From Candidatus Benthicola azotiphorus (GTDB taxonomy: Bacteria; Gemmatimonadota; Gemmatimonadetes; Palauibacterales; Palauibacteraceae): a stretch of DNA of 18,106 nt. The notes beneath the pieces are model-generated. The model was not told the origin of the DNA and did no database searches. It saw nothing but the letters and a program-made list of their open reading frames with translations. Positions 1-8,397 of the stretch are shown here, piece after piece. The stretch is taken from the NCBI GenBank assembly GCA_947581745.1, contig CANPVW010000198.1:1-18106 (forward strand), written 5' to 3'. The translations under genes and the position numbers were made by a program. Positions within the stretch are counted from its first letter, which is position 1, and each line of letters starts with the position of its first letter.

Positions 1-15
1 AGGAGATCGGACAGG

Positions 16-1209
<1,194 letters not shown>

Positions 1210-1224
1210 CGGGCCGGATCCGAC

Positions 1225-1244
1225 CGCGCGCCTCCGGGCGCGCG
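1225..1244 (+). other. UNCG-type hairpin between tuf and rpsJ
   Basis: An 8-bp all-GC stem (1225-1232 with 1237-1244) closes the loop TCCG, flanked by C and G, which is the exceptionally stable UNCG tetraloop class in RNA. No T-run follows, so it does not look like an intrinsic terminator. It may serve as an mRNA processing or stability element or a pause site between tuf and the S10 genes. The pairing is visible in the sequence; the role is inference. Confidence 0.5.
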
Positions 1245-1271
1245 CAACTGACACGAAGAGACGAGAAGACC

Positions 1272-1580
1272 ATGGCGGAGAAGATTCGGATTCGGCTGCG
1301 CTCGTTCGATCCGGCGGTGATCGACCAGACGGCCGCCGACATCGTGCGGACGGCGCAGAAGACGGGCGCCTCGGTGAGGGGACCTATCCCGCTTCCGACG
1401 CGTCGGCAGCTGTACACCGTGCTCCGGAGTCCGCACAAGGACAAGAAGTCTCGCGAGCAGTTCGAGCTGAAGACGCACAAGCGGCTGATCGACATCTACG
1501 ACACCCGCCCGCAGACGGTGGACGCGCTGACGAAGCTCGACCTGGCGGCCGGGGTCGACGTAGAGATCAAAGTCCAGTAA
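1272..1580 (+). CDS. rpsJ: 30S ribosomal protein S10 (NusE)
   Basis: S10 is a small-subunit head protein and, as NusE, a partner of NusB in transcription antitermination. The 102-residue product has the family's full length, the N-terminal KIRIRLRSFD strand, the central GPIPLPT loop and the C-terminal VDVEIKVQ strand. It starts with ATG after a purine-rich stretch (GAGACGAGAAG) rather than a strong Shine-Dalgarno. It is the first gene of the S10 operon, 62 bases after tuf, and rplC follows after 11 bases. In enterobacteria the S10 leader carries the L4 control site. Here that position holds only the UNCG hairpin, and I see no copy of the enterobacterial leader. Confidence 0.99.
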   Translation: MAEKIRIRLRSFDPAVIDQTAADIVRTAQKTGASVRGPIPLPTRRQLYTVLRSPHKDKKSREQFELKTHKRLIDIYDTRPQTVDALTKLDLAAGVDVEIKVQ

Positions 1581-1591
1581 GGACGCGAGAG

Positions 1592-2215
1592 ATGCCTGGA
1601 TTGATTGGAAAGAAGCTGGGGATGACCCAGATCTTCACGGAAGACGGCAAGGCCGTCGGTTGCACGGTGCTCGAAGTCGGGCCCTGCCCCGTCGTCCAGG
1701 TCAAGACGGCCCGGACGGACGGCTACGAGGCGATCCAGCTCGGGTTCGGCGCGCACCGCGAGCAGAGCGTCACGAGACCCGAGGCGGGGCACGCCGCGCG
1801 AGGCGGGCTCGACCACGCTCCGCGCGTGCTGGCCGAGTTCGAGCCCGACGAGGGCCAGGAATACGAAGCGGGCCAGAGCCTCACGGTGGACCTGTTCGAA
1901 GTCGGGCAGCGAGTGAAGATCACCGGAGCCACCAAGGGCCGCGGCTTCCAGGGCACCGTGAAGCGACACAACTTCGGCGGTTCCCGCGCCTCGCACGGTG
2001 GAAGCGCCATCCTGCGAAAGCCGGGCTCGATCGGTCCGGGAACGGACCCGTCCCGCGTCATCAAGGGACGAAAGATGTCCGGTCAGATGGGCGGGACGCA
2101 GCGTACGGCGATGAACAGGCGCATCGAGATGATCGACCTGGAGAGGAACCTGATGCTGGTCCGCGGCTCGGTCCCGGGATCGCGCAACAACGTGGTTCTC
2201 ATTCGCTCCACCTGA
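1592..2215 (+). CDS. rplC: 50S ribosomal protein L3
   Basis: L3 is an early-assembly large-subunit protein whose long loop reaches the peptidyl transferase centre. The 207-residue product begins MPGLIGKKLGMTQIF, the canonical N-terminus, and carries the KRHNFGG and KPGSIG loop motifs and the C-terminal GQMGGTQRT and LVRGSVPGS segments. The ATG at 1592 is preceded by TAAGGA (1578-1583) at good spacing. The reading frame is open upstream to 1157, but that extension overlaps tuf and rpsJ and is not family-like. The loop reads GSIGPG, where E. coli has GSIGQ with the glutamine methylated by PrmB, so that modification site is absent (comparison from memory). rplD follows after 38 bases. Confidence 0.98.
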   Translation: MPGLIGKKLGMTQIFTEDGKAVGCTVLEVGPCPVVQVKTARTDGYEAIQLGFGAHREQSVTRPEAGHAARGGLDHAPRVLAEFEPDEGQEYEAGQSLTVDLFEVGQRVKITGATKGRGFQGTVKRHNFGGSRASHGGSAILRKPGSIGPGTDPSRVIKGRKMSGQMGGTQRTAMNRRIEMIDLERNLMLVRGSVPGSRNNVVLIRST

Positions 2216-2253
2216 GCGACGGATCACCGCTGGGGAGTCGGAAGAGAGAGAGC

Positions 2254-2898
2254 ATGAAGGCGAAAGCATATTCGACTACGGGTAAGGCGCGGGCAGCCGA
2301 TTTCGAGCTGCCGGAGGCCGTGTTCGACGGCACGGTGAACGAAGGCGTCCTGCACCAGGTCATCAAGGCATACCAGGCGAATCAGCGCCAGGGGACGCAT
2401 TCGACGAAGACGCGCCACACGGTGCGCGGAGGCGGCCGGAAGCCGTGGCGCCAGAAGGGCACGGGGCGGGCCCGGCAGGGATCCATACGGGCGGCCCAGT
2501 GGCGTGGGGGCTCGATCGTCTTCGGGCCGCAGCCCAGGAGCTATCGGGTGCGTGTGCCGAAGCAGGTCCGGCGGCTGGCGATTCGCTCCGCCCTGAACGC
2601 GCGGGCGGGCGAAGGCGCCCTGATCGTCGTGGAGCCGTTCGCCCTCGAGGCCCCGAGCACCAGGAATCTCGTCGCCCTGTTCGAAGCTCTCGAGCTCGGG
2701 GTGGGGAACGTGCTCATCCTGACGGACGGACCGAAGAACGATGTCTACCTGTCGGCCCGGAACCTCCCCGGTGTGGAGGTCAGGCCGTGGGTCGATGCAT
2801 CGGCCTACGACGTTCTCTGGTCGGACGTCGTGATCGTGGAGGAGTCGGCCTTCGGCGGCGCCGGGGCCGACGGGTCGGAAGACGAGGAGGAGTCATGA
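2254..2898 (+). CDS. rplD: 50S ribosomal protein L4
   Basis: L4 binds 23S rRNA domain I, and its extended loop lines the nascent-peptide tunnel. In enterobacteria it also represses its own operon. The 214-residue product shows the loop signature GTHSTKTRHTVRGGGRKPWRQKGTGRARQG in pieces around residues 47-76, then GGSIVFGPQPRSY and the C-terminal globular part with NVLILTDG. A purine-rich GGAAGAGAGAG precedes the ATG. The C-terminus is an acidic tail (GSEDEEES) that ends in an ATGA overlap with rplW, which suggests translational coupling. The frame is open upstream into rplC, but the ATG at 2254 gives the family-like N-terminus. Confidence 0.98.
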   Translation: MKAKAYSTTGKARAADFELPEAVFDGTVNEGVLHQVIKAYQANQRQGTHSTKTRHTVRGGGRKPWRQKGTGRARQGSIRAAQWRGGSIVFGPQPRSYRVRVPKQVRRLAIRSALNARAGEGALIVVEPFALEAPSTRNLVALFEALELGVGNVLILTDGPKNDVYLSARNLPGVEVRPWVDASAYDVLWSDVVIVEESAFGGAGADGSEDEEES

Positions 2899-3233
2899 GC
2901 CGGGCGCCACGCGAGATCCTGATCCGTCCGGTCATCACGGAGGAGTCGTCCCGGCTTCAGTTCAATCCGGGGCGCATCCGCAAGCGGCATCAGGACAAGG
3001 GCGGCGATGTACAGCCCCAGTTCGTGTTCCAGGTGTCGCGCGATGCGACGAAGGTCGAGATCAAACAGGCCGTCGAGCGGATGTTCGAGGTTCACGTGAG
3101 TTCCGTGAACACGATGAACATCCTCGGCAAGGACCGTCGCGTAGGTCGGTCGGTCGGGAAGCGCTCCGACTGGAAGAAAGCCATCGTGACGCTCGCCGAG
3201 GGCGAGATGATCGACGTGTTCGAGGGAGTCTGA
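2895..3233 (+). CDS. rplW: 50S ribosomal protein L23, with an internal insertion
   Basis: L23 sits at the nascent-peptide tunnel exit and is the docking site for trigger factor and SRP. Expected motifs are present: RPVITEES near the N-terminus (E16 aligns with the trigger-factor-contacting E18 of E. coli), DATKVEIKQAVERMFEVHV in the middle, and VGRSVGKRSDWKKAIVTL near the end. At 112 residues it is longer than the usual 95-100. The excess lies between the first helix and the FVFQV strand, about residues 23-41, and is rich in Arg, Lys, Gln and Gly. The start codon overlaps the rplD stop (ATGA). The N-terminus fits the family, so I did not use the longer open frame that begins inside rplD. Confidence 0.97.
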   Translation: MSRAPREILIRPVITEESSRLQFNPGRIRKRHQDKGGDVQPQFVFQVSRDATKVEIKQAVERMFEVHVSSVNTMNILGKDRRVGRSVGKRSDWKKAIVTLAEGEMIDVFEGV

Positions 3234-3234
3234 C

Positions 3235-4074
3235 ATGGCGCTCAAGAAGTTCCGCCCCGTCACCGCCAGCTCGCGGTTCCGATCCGTCTCCGCGTTCGAC
3301 GACGTGACGCGAACGGAGCCCGAGAAGTCGCTGACCGAGGGGCTGACGAAGAAGTCGGGACGCAATCACCACGGCCGCATCACGAGCCGTCGGCGGGGCG
3401 GGGGCCACAAGCGCCGTTATCGCCGCATCGACTTCCGGCGTGACAAGCACGGGATTCCAGGTCGAATAGCGGAGATCGAGTACGATCCGAACCGCTCGGC
3501 CCGCATCGCGCTCGTCCACTACGCGGACGGCGAGAAGCGCTACATCCTCCATCCGCGAGGACTGCAGCAGGGCGACACGGTCGTTTCAGGTTCCGGCTCG
3601 GAGCCGAGACTGGGGAACTGCCTGCCGCTCCGTGAGATCCCGCTTGGCACGATGATCCACGCGATCGAGCTGACGCCGGGAAAGGGCGCGCAGCTGGCAC
3701 GTTCGGCGGGTGCCTCCGTGCAGCTGATCGCGCGAGACGGTGACAAAGTCACGCTGCGGCTCCCGAGCACGGAAGTTCGCATGGTCCGTGGCGAATGCTA
3801 CGCCACGATCGGACAGGTCGGGAACGAGGATCACGAGCTGATTCGCTCGGGCAAGGCGGGCCGCTCCCGGTGGCTCGGCAAGCGGCCGAAGGTGCGCGGC
3901 GTAGCGATGAACCCGATCGACCACCCGCTCGGGGGAGGAGAGGGTCGGGCCTCGGGAGGACGGCCTCCGGTGTCGCCGTGGGGCAAGGCCGAGGGTCGCA
4001 AGACCAGGAAGCGCAAGAAGGCTAGCAACCAGTACATCGTCCGCGGTCGTAAGCGCGGCAAAGCCACGAAGTAG
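3235..4074 (+). CDS. rplB: 50S ribosomal protein L2
   Basis: L2 is a universal large-subunit protein needed for subunit association and for the structure of the peptidyl transferase region. The 279-residue product has the typical N-terminus (MALKKFRPVTASSR), RNHHGRITSRRRGGGHKRRYR around residues 43-63, and the C-terminal catalytic-region signature MNPIDHPLGGGEGR from residue 225. H230 aligns with E. coli H229. Residue 232 is Leu where most L2 proteins have His (DHPHGGG). It starts one base after the rplW stop, with GAGGGAG at 3222-3228 as ribosome binding site. rpsS follows after 20 bases. Confidence 0.99.
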   Translation: MALKKFRPVTASSRFRSVSAFDDVTRTEPEKSLTEGLTKKSGRNHHGRITSRRRGGGHKRRYRRIDFRRDKHGIPGRIAEIEYDPNRSARIALVHYADGEKRYILHPRGLQQGDTVVSGSGSEPRLGNCLPLREIPLGTMIHAIELTPGKGAQLARSAGASVQLIARDGDKVTLRLPSTEVRMVRGECYATIGQVGNEDHELIRSGKAGRSRWLGKRPKVRGVAMNPIDHPLGGGEGRASGGRPPVSPWGKAEGRKTRKRKKASNQYIVRGRKRGKATK

Positions 4075-4094
4075 CGGGACCCGGGGAGAAGAGA

Positions 4095-4379
4095 ATGGCT
4101 CGAAGCGTCAAGAAGGGACCGTACATCGACGAGCGCCTGCTCGCACGGGTCGAGGCGATGAACAGGTCGGGAGACAAGCGCGTCACGAAGACGTGGGCGC
4201 GGGCCTCCACGATCAGTCCGGAGTTCGTCGGCCACACGGTCGCCGTTCACAACGGTAACAAGTTCATCCCGGTCTACATCACGGAGAACATGGTGGGCCA
4301 CAAGCTGGGCGAGTTTGCCCCCACCCGCCTGTTCCGGGGCCACAGCGGCAAGCTCGCTGACAAGCGGGCCCGTCTGTAG
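4095..4379 (+). CDS. rpsS: 30S ribosomal protein S19
   Basis: S19 is a small-subunit head protein that forms a complex with S13 and contacts the A-site region. The 94-residue product starts MARSVKKGPYIDERL and contains KTWARASTISPEFVGHTVAVHNG and the hallmark VGHKLGEFAPTR, all expected. The ATG follows a GGGGAGAAGAG ribosome binding site. It lies between rplB and rplV in canonical S10 order. Confidence 0.99.
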   Translation: MARSVKKGPYIDERLLARVEAMNRSGDKRVTKTWARASTISPEFVGHTVAVHNGNKFIPVYITENMVGHKLGEFAPTRLFRGHSGKLADKRARL

Positions 4380-4410
4380 GGCCGGGGAACGGAAGCCAGG
4401 GGATAGCGAG

Positions 4411-4761
4411 ATGGAAGCGCGAGCAGTCTCGAAGCGAATCAGAATGTCGGCGCGGAAGATGCGGCTGGTCATCGACCAGATCCGGAACGCCGACGTGAAC
4501 GACGCCTATTCGATTCTCCAGTTCTCGACGAAGGCGGCCGCCGAGCCGATCGACAAGGCGCTGCGGTCTGCCGTCGCGAACGCTGTGCACAAGGCCGATC
4601 AGCAGGGCGAGGTGCTGGACGTGGACGATCTCTACGTCAAGGAAGCCTACGTCAACGAGGGGCCGACGCTCCGCCGCTATAGGGCGGCCGGCATGGGCCG
4701 CGCCGCGCCGCGGCGCAAGCGCATGAGCCACGTCACCGTCGTCGTGGACACAAAGGAGTAA
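4411..4761 (+). CDS. rplV: 50S ribosomal protein L22
   Basis: L22 binds all six 23S rRNA domains, and its beta-hairpin lines the exit tunnel, where macrolide-resistance changes occur. The 116-residue product has the conserved N-terminal RMSARKMRLVIDQIR and the hairpin with RYRAAGMGRAAPRRKRMSHV toward the C-terminus. The ATG at 4411 is preceded by AGGGGAT. The open frame continues upstream into rpsS, but those residues do not belong to L22. Its 3' end carries AAAGGAG (4752-4758), which serves rpsC two bases downstream. Confidence 0.98.
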   Translation: MEARAVSKRIRMSARKMRLVIDQIRNADVNDAYSILQFSTKAAAEPIDKALRSAVANAVHKADQQGEVLDVDDLYVKEAYVNEGPTLRRYRAAGMGRAAPRRKRMSHVTVVVDTKE

Positions 4762-4763
4762 CT

Positions 4764-5432
4764 GTGGGTCAGAAGACACACCCTTACGGCTTCAGGCTGG
4801 GGCTCGTGAAGCCCTGGAAGTCGCGGTGGTATGCGAACGGGCGGGATTTCCCGGCCCTTCTCGCCGAAGATGAGAAGCTGCGCAAGTACCTGCACGCCAG
4901 GCTCGATCACGCCGCGGTGGCGGAGATCGAGATCGAGCGCAAGCCGACCAAGATCGTCGTGACGGTCCACACGGGCCGCCCGGGCGTCGTGATCGGCAAA
5001 CGGGGCGCGGAGGTGGACAAGCTCCGGGACGAGCTCGCCTTGCTCACGGACTCCGAGGTCTCGATCAACGTCGAGGAGATCAAGCGACCCGAAGTCGACG
5101 CGCAGCTGGTGGCGAACAGCATCGCGCATCAGCTCAAGCAGCGGATCGGCTTCCGGCGGGCCATGAAGCGCGCCATGCAGTCGGCGACGCGGGCGGGAGC
5201 CGAGGGGGTGAAGGTGCAGTGCGCGGGCCGGCTCGGCGGAGCCGAGATCGCGCGCACGGAAGGTTATCACGAAGGCCGCGTGCCGTTGCACACGATGCGC
5301 GCGGACATTGACTACGCCGAGTGCATGGCCAAGACCACGTACGGCGCGATCGGCGTGAAGGTCTGGATCTACCGCGGGGAGGTCAAGGACGACCGTCGCG
5401 GCCAGACGTACACGGCCGGCGGCGCCAAGTAG
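4764..5432 (+). CDS. rpsC: 30S ribosomal protein S3
   Basis: S3 lies at the mRNA entry channel, where with S4 and S5 it contributes to mRNA unwinding. The 222-residue product begins at a GTG (MGQKTHPYGFRLG), supported by AAAGGAG at 4752-4758. The N-terminal KH domain shows the nucleic-acid-binding GxxG loop G78-K-R-G81 in VVIGKRGAEV. The C-terminal domain carries GAEGVKVQCAGRLGGAEIAR and the ending GAIGVKVWIYRGE, both typical. A 39-base spacer with no obvious structure separates it from rplP. Confidence 0.98.
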   Translation: MGQKTHPYGFRLGLVKPWKSRWYANGRDFPALLAEDEKLRKYLHARLDHAAVAEIEIERKPTKIVVTVHTGRPGVVIGKRGAEVDKLRDELALLTDSEVSINVEEIKRPEVDAQLVANSIAHQLKQRIGFRRAMKRAMQSATRAGAEGVKVQCAGRLGGAEIARTEGYHEGRVPLHTMRADIDYAECMAKTTYGAIGVKVWIYRGEVKDDRRGQTYTAGGAK

Positions 5433-5471
5433 CGCTGCGGCAACGATCGAGGCGGCTGGAGATACGGGACG

Positions 5472-5882
5472 ATGCTTCAACCAAAGCGCGTGAAGTACCG
5501 CAAGCAGCAGAAGGGCAAGATCCGCGGCAACGCCACGCGGGGAAACACGGTGGCGTTCGGGGACTACGGCCTGCAGACGCTGGATGCCGGGTGGATCACG
5601 AACCGCCAGATCGAGGCGGCTCGTGTGGCCATGACCCGGCACATCAAGCGTGGCGGAAAGGTCTGGATCCGGATCTTTCCCGACAAGCCGATCACGTCCA
5701 AGCCGGCGGAGACCCGGATGGGCAAGGGTAAGGGCAATCCGGAAGGCTGGGTGGCGCCCGTCAAGCCCGGACGAGTGATGTTCGAGCTGGAGGGTGTGGA
5801 GGAGTCCATCGCCCGTCGGGCCATGGACCTGGCCGCCGCCAAGCTCCCGGTCAAGACCAGGTTCCTGGTCCGGGAGGAGTAG
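5472..5882 (+). CDS. rplP: 50S ribosomal protein L16
   Basis: L16 binds near the A site of the large subunit and assembles late. The 136-residue product opens MLQPKRVKYRKQQKGK and carries RGNTVAFGDYGLQ, the KPITSKPAETRMGKGKG signature and the C-terminal AAAKLPVKTRFL, matching the family along its whole length. GGAGA about nine bases upstream supports the ATG. Its last codons contain GGGAGGAG (5872-5879), which is well placed for rpmC, so the two are probably coupled. Confidence 0.98.
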   Translation: MLQPKRVKYRKQQKGKIRGNATRGNTVAFGDYGLQTLDAGWITNRQIEAARVAMTRHIKRGGKVWIRIFPDKPITSKPAETRMGKGKGNPEGWVAPVKPGRVMFELEGVEESIARRAMDLAAAKLPVKTRFLVREE

Positions 5883-5886
5883 AGAG

Positions 5887-6099
5887 ATGGATGCGAGAGA
5901 GATCCGGGAGCTCAGCCAGGACGAAATCGACATCGAGATCGAGCGGGCGCGCGACGAGCTGTTCAAGCTCCGCTTTCGCGCCGCCTACGAAGAGCTCGAG
6001 AACTCGGCGCTCCTGAAGGAGCTCCGTCGGGATGTCGCGAGACTTAAGACGATCCGGCACGAGCGAGAGCTGCGGGCCGCGGGAGACAGCGATGCTTGA
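5887..6099 (+). CDS. rpmC: 50S ribosomal protein L29
   Basis: L29 is a small two-helix protein next to L23 at the tunnel exit. The 70-residue product (MDAREIRELSQDEIDIEI at its start) has the expected helix with LFKLRFRAAYEELEN and the second helix with RRDVARLKTIRHERE, the family hallmark. The ATG at 5887 lies four bases after the rplP stop, with GGGAGGAG seven bases before it. The longer upstream frame overlaps rplP and is not L29-like. Its end overlaps the start of rpsQ by eight bases. Confidence 0.97.
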   Translation: MDAREIRELSQDEIDIEIERARDELFKLRFRAAYEELENSALLKELRRDVARLKTIRHERELRAAGDSDA

Positions 6100-6373
6100 G
6101 GATTCGACGCGGGTCGCAGGCAGCCGCAAGACCCGGCAGGGCAGGGTGGTGGGCGATGCCATGGACAAGACCGTCGTGGTCTCCGTGGAGAGGCAGTTCG
6201 CCCACCCGCTGTACGGGAAGCGGGTGACCAGGCGGAAGAAGTACCACGCGCACGACGAAAGAAACGAGTTCCGCCTGGGTGACCTGGTGGTCATCGAGGA
6301 GACACGCCCCCTGTCGAAACGAAAGCGGTGGCGCGTCGTGAAGCTCGTCGAGCGCCCGGAGCAGGAGGGCTGA
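6092..6373 (+). CDS. rpsQ: 30S ribosomal protein S17
   Basis: S17 is a primary 16S rRNA-binding protein with an OB fold. The 93-residue product contains the motifs RQGRVVGDAMDKTVVV, HPLYGKRVTRRKKYHAHDE and GDLVVIEETRPLSKRKRWRVV. The ATG at 6092 overlaps the rpmC end by eight bases and has GGGAG at 6081-6085. The N-terminus (LEDSTRVAGSRKT) runs about ten residues before the core and is not strongly conserved, so an internal start cannot be excluded. rplN follows after four bases. Confidence 0.97.
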   Translation: MLEDSTRVAGSRKTRQGRVVGDAMDKTVVVSVERQFAHPLYGKRVTRRKKYHAHDERNEFRLGDLVVIEETRPLSKRKRWRVVKLVERPEQEG

Positions 6374-6377
6374 GGAG

Positions 6378-6746
6378 ATGATCCAGCAGGAGACAGATCT
6401 CCGGATCGCGGACAACTCCGGGGCGCGCCGCGCCCGTTGCATCCGCGTCCTCGGCGGTTCCTCGCGGAGGTATGCGGGTCTCGGGGACATCGTGGTGGTC
6501 GCGGTGAAGGACGCGATTCCCGGCGGAACCGTGAAGAAGGGCGAAGTGGCCAAGGCGGTGGTGGTCCGCGTGGCGAAGGAAAGCCGGCGCAAGGACGGTT
6601 CGTACATCCGTTTCGATGAGAATGCGGCGGTGATCATCAACGATGCCGGCGAACCGCGGGCCACCCGGATCTTCGGTCCGGTGGCCAGGGAGCTGCGCGA
6701 GAAGCAGTTCATGAAGATCGTCTCGCTCGCCCCCGAAGTGATCTGA
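6378..6746 (+). CDS. rplN: 50S ribosomal protein L14
   Basis: L14 is a universal large-subunit protein at the subunit interface. The product is exactly the usual 122 residues, starting MIQQETDLRIADNSGARRA, with the family signature around GDIVVVAVKDAIPGGTVKKGEV and the C-terminus REKQFMKIVSLAPEVI. GCAGGAGGG (6361-6369) in the end of rpsQ gives a strong ribosome binding site. It is the first gene of the classical spc block, but no promoter-like gap separates it from the S10 genes, so the two blocks are probably co-transcribed. Confidence 0.99.
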   Translation: MIQQETDLRIADNSGARRARCIRVLGGSSRRYAGLGDIVVVAVKDAIPGGTVKKGEVAKAVVVRVAKESRRKDGSYIRFDENAAVIINDAGEPRATRIFGPVARELREKQFMKIVSLAPEVI

Positions 6747-6756
6747 GGAGCCCGAC

Positions 6757-7092
6757 ATGAGCAACAGGAACAAGCTGCACGTGCGCCGTGGCGACCAGGT
6801 CCAGGTGATCGCGGGCAACTACAAGGGAGCCCGCGGCCAGGTGCTGCGCGCGATCCCCTCGAAACACCAGGTCGTGGTGGAGGGCGTGAACATGCGCAAG
6901 CGCCACCAGGGACCGACGCAGGCGAATCCGGAAGGCGGGATCATCACGTTCGAGGCGCCGATTCACGTCTCCAACGTCATGCTCGTCGATCCGTCGAACG
7001 ACGAGCCGACCCGATATCGGAACCGGCTCGACGCTGACGGGACGAAGGAGCGGATCTCGACCAAGAGCGGCAACCCGATTCCGAGGCCCTGA
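6757..7092 (+). CDS. rplX: 50S ribosomal protein L24
   Basis: L24 is an assembly-initiating protein with a KOW-type beta-barrel. The 111-residue product has the KOW motif in VRRGDQVQVIAGNYKGARGQVLRA near the N-terminus, followed by VVVEGVNMRKRHQGPTQANPEGGIITFEAPIHVSNVML, a standard L24 signature. GAGGAG (6745-6750) precedes the ATG by six bases and overlaps the rplN stop. The C-terminal 30 residues are basic and poorly conserved, as is usual. Confidence 0.98.
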   Translation: MSNRNKLHVRRGDQVQVIAGNYKGARGQVLRAIPSKHQVVVEGVNMRKRHQGPTQANPEGGIITFEAPIHVSNVMLVDPSNDEPTRYRNRLDADGTKERISTKSGNPIPRP

Positions 7093-7126
7093 CGGGCTCC
7101 GGGACGCAGGATGTGAGTGACGCGGC

Positions 7127-7693
<567 letters not shown>

Positions 7694-7751
7694 AGCCGCA
7701 GGTCGAGCCGCGCCGAAGGGTGGCGGCATTCAACGAAGGTCGGAGAGGGTA

Positions 7752-7937
7752 ATGGCTAAGAAGTCCCTGATAGCGAAGGCGAATCGCAAACCGAAGTACA
7801 GCGCGCGGACGATCCGACGGTGTCAGCGCTGTGGACGGTCGCGGGCCTACATGCGGAAGTTCGGCCTGTGCAGGATCTGCTTCCGGCAGTTGGCGCTCAG
7901 GGGAGAGATCCCCGGCGTGCGAAAGGCGAGTTGGTAG
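7752..7937 (+). CDS. rpsN: 30S ribosomal protein S14, zinc-binding (type Z)
   Basis: S14 is a small-subunit head protein that assembles late. The 61-residue product is the short zinc-ribbon form, with C24-x2-C27 and C40-x2-C43 and the typical ending GEIPGVRKASW. It differs from the roughly 100-residue cysteine-free form. GGAGAG (7742-7747) lies shortly before the ATG, and rpsH follows after three bases. The gene is sometimes named rpsZ. Because it carries the full zinc ligand set, it is the zinc-replete paralogue type; a zinc-free copy elsewhere in the genome cannot be judged from this window. Confidence 0.98.
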   Translation: MAKKSLIAKANRKPKYSARTIRRCQRCGRSRAYMRKFGLCRICFRQLALRGEIPGVRKASW

Positions 7938-7940
7938 AAC

Positions 7941-8339
7941 ATGAGCATGAACGATCCCATCGCCGACATGCTGACGCGAGTTCGCAACGCGAACCAGGCG
8001 GGCCACCGTCGAGTCGACATGCCGGTCGCGAAGCTCAAGGTAGAGATCGCGCGCATCCTGACCGAGAATCACTTCGTCCACGGCTACAAGGTCCTGGACG
8101 ACGGAGCGCACGGAGTGCTGAGAGTCTATCTCAAGTACACCGAGGACGAGAAGCCCGTCATCCACTCGCTGCGCCGGATCTCGAGACCCGGTCTGCGCCG
8201 TTACGTGGGCGCCGAGGGCATGCCGAGAGTCCGCTCGGGAATGGGCATTGCGATCCTGTCGACGTCGAAAGGCGTGATGACGGACCGGCAGGCGAGGCAG
8301 GCGCGAGTCGGCGGAGAAGTGCTCGCCACGGTCTACTAG
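7941..8339 (+). CDS. rpsH: 30S ribosomal protein S8
   Basis: S8 is a primary 16S rRNA binder and, in enterobacteria, the repressor of the spc operon. The 132-residue product starts MSMNDPIADMLTRVRNANQAGH and ends in the conserved GMGIAILSTSKGVMTDRQARQARVGGEVLATVY. The start, MSMNDPIADMLTR, matches the usual N-terminus. It begins three bases after the S14 stop with a weak ribosome binding site, which suggests coupling to rpsN. Confidence 0.98.
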   Translation: MSMNDPIADMLTRVRNANQAGHRRVDMPVAKLKVEIARILTENHFVHGYKVLDDGAHGVLRVYLKYTEDEKPVIHSLRRISRPGLRRYVGAEGMPRVRSGMGIAILSTSKGVMTDRQARQARVGGEVLATVY

Positions 8340-8344
8340 GTCCG

Positions 8345-8379
8345 GGCGCGACGAACGTCGCTCCGCTCCGCGGGGCGCC
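8345..8379 (+). other. Possible folded leader upstream of rplF
   Basis: The 58-base rpsH-rplF spacer can pair GGCGC (8345-8349) with GCGCC (8375-8379). An alternative short hairpin, GCGAC-GAAC-GTCGC, lies inside and partly competes with it. rplF has no strong Shine-Dalgarno, so structure here could matter for its translation. In GC-rich DNA short pairings like this arise easily, so this is a weak call. Confidence 0.25.
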
Positions 8380-8397
8380 AGACAGAGTGCGATACAG

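Noticed and set aside
1225..1244. Intrinsic terminator between tuf and rpsJ
   Set aside because: The stem is strong but is followed by CAACTGACAC rather than a T-run.
4677..5966. Long minus-strand open frame (429 codons) across rplV, rpsC and rplP
   Set aside because: It lies opposite three certain ribosomal protein genes; long antisense frames are common in GC-rich coding DNA, and the translation resembles no family.
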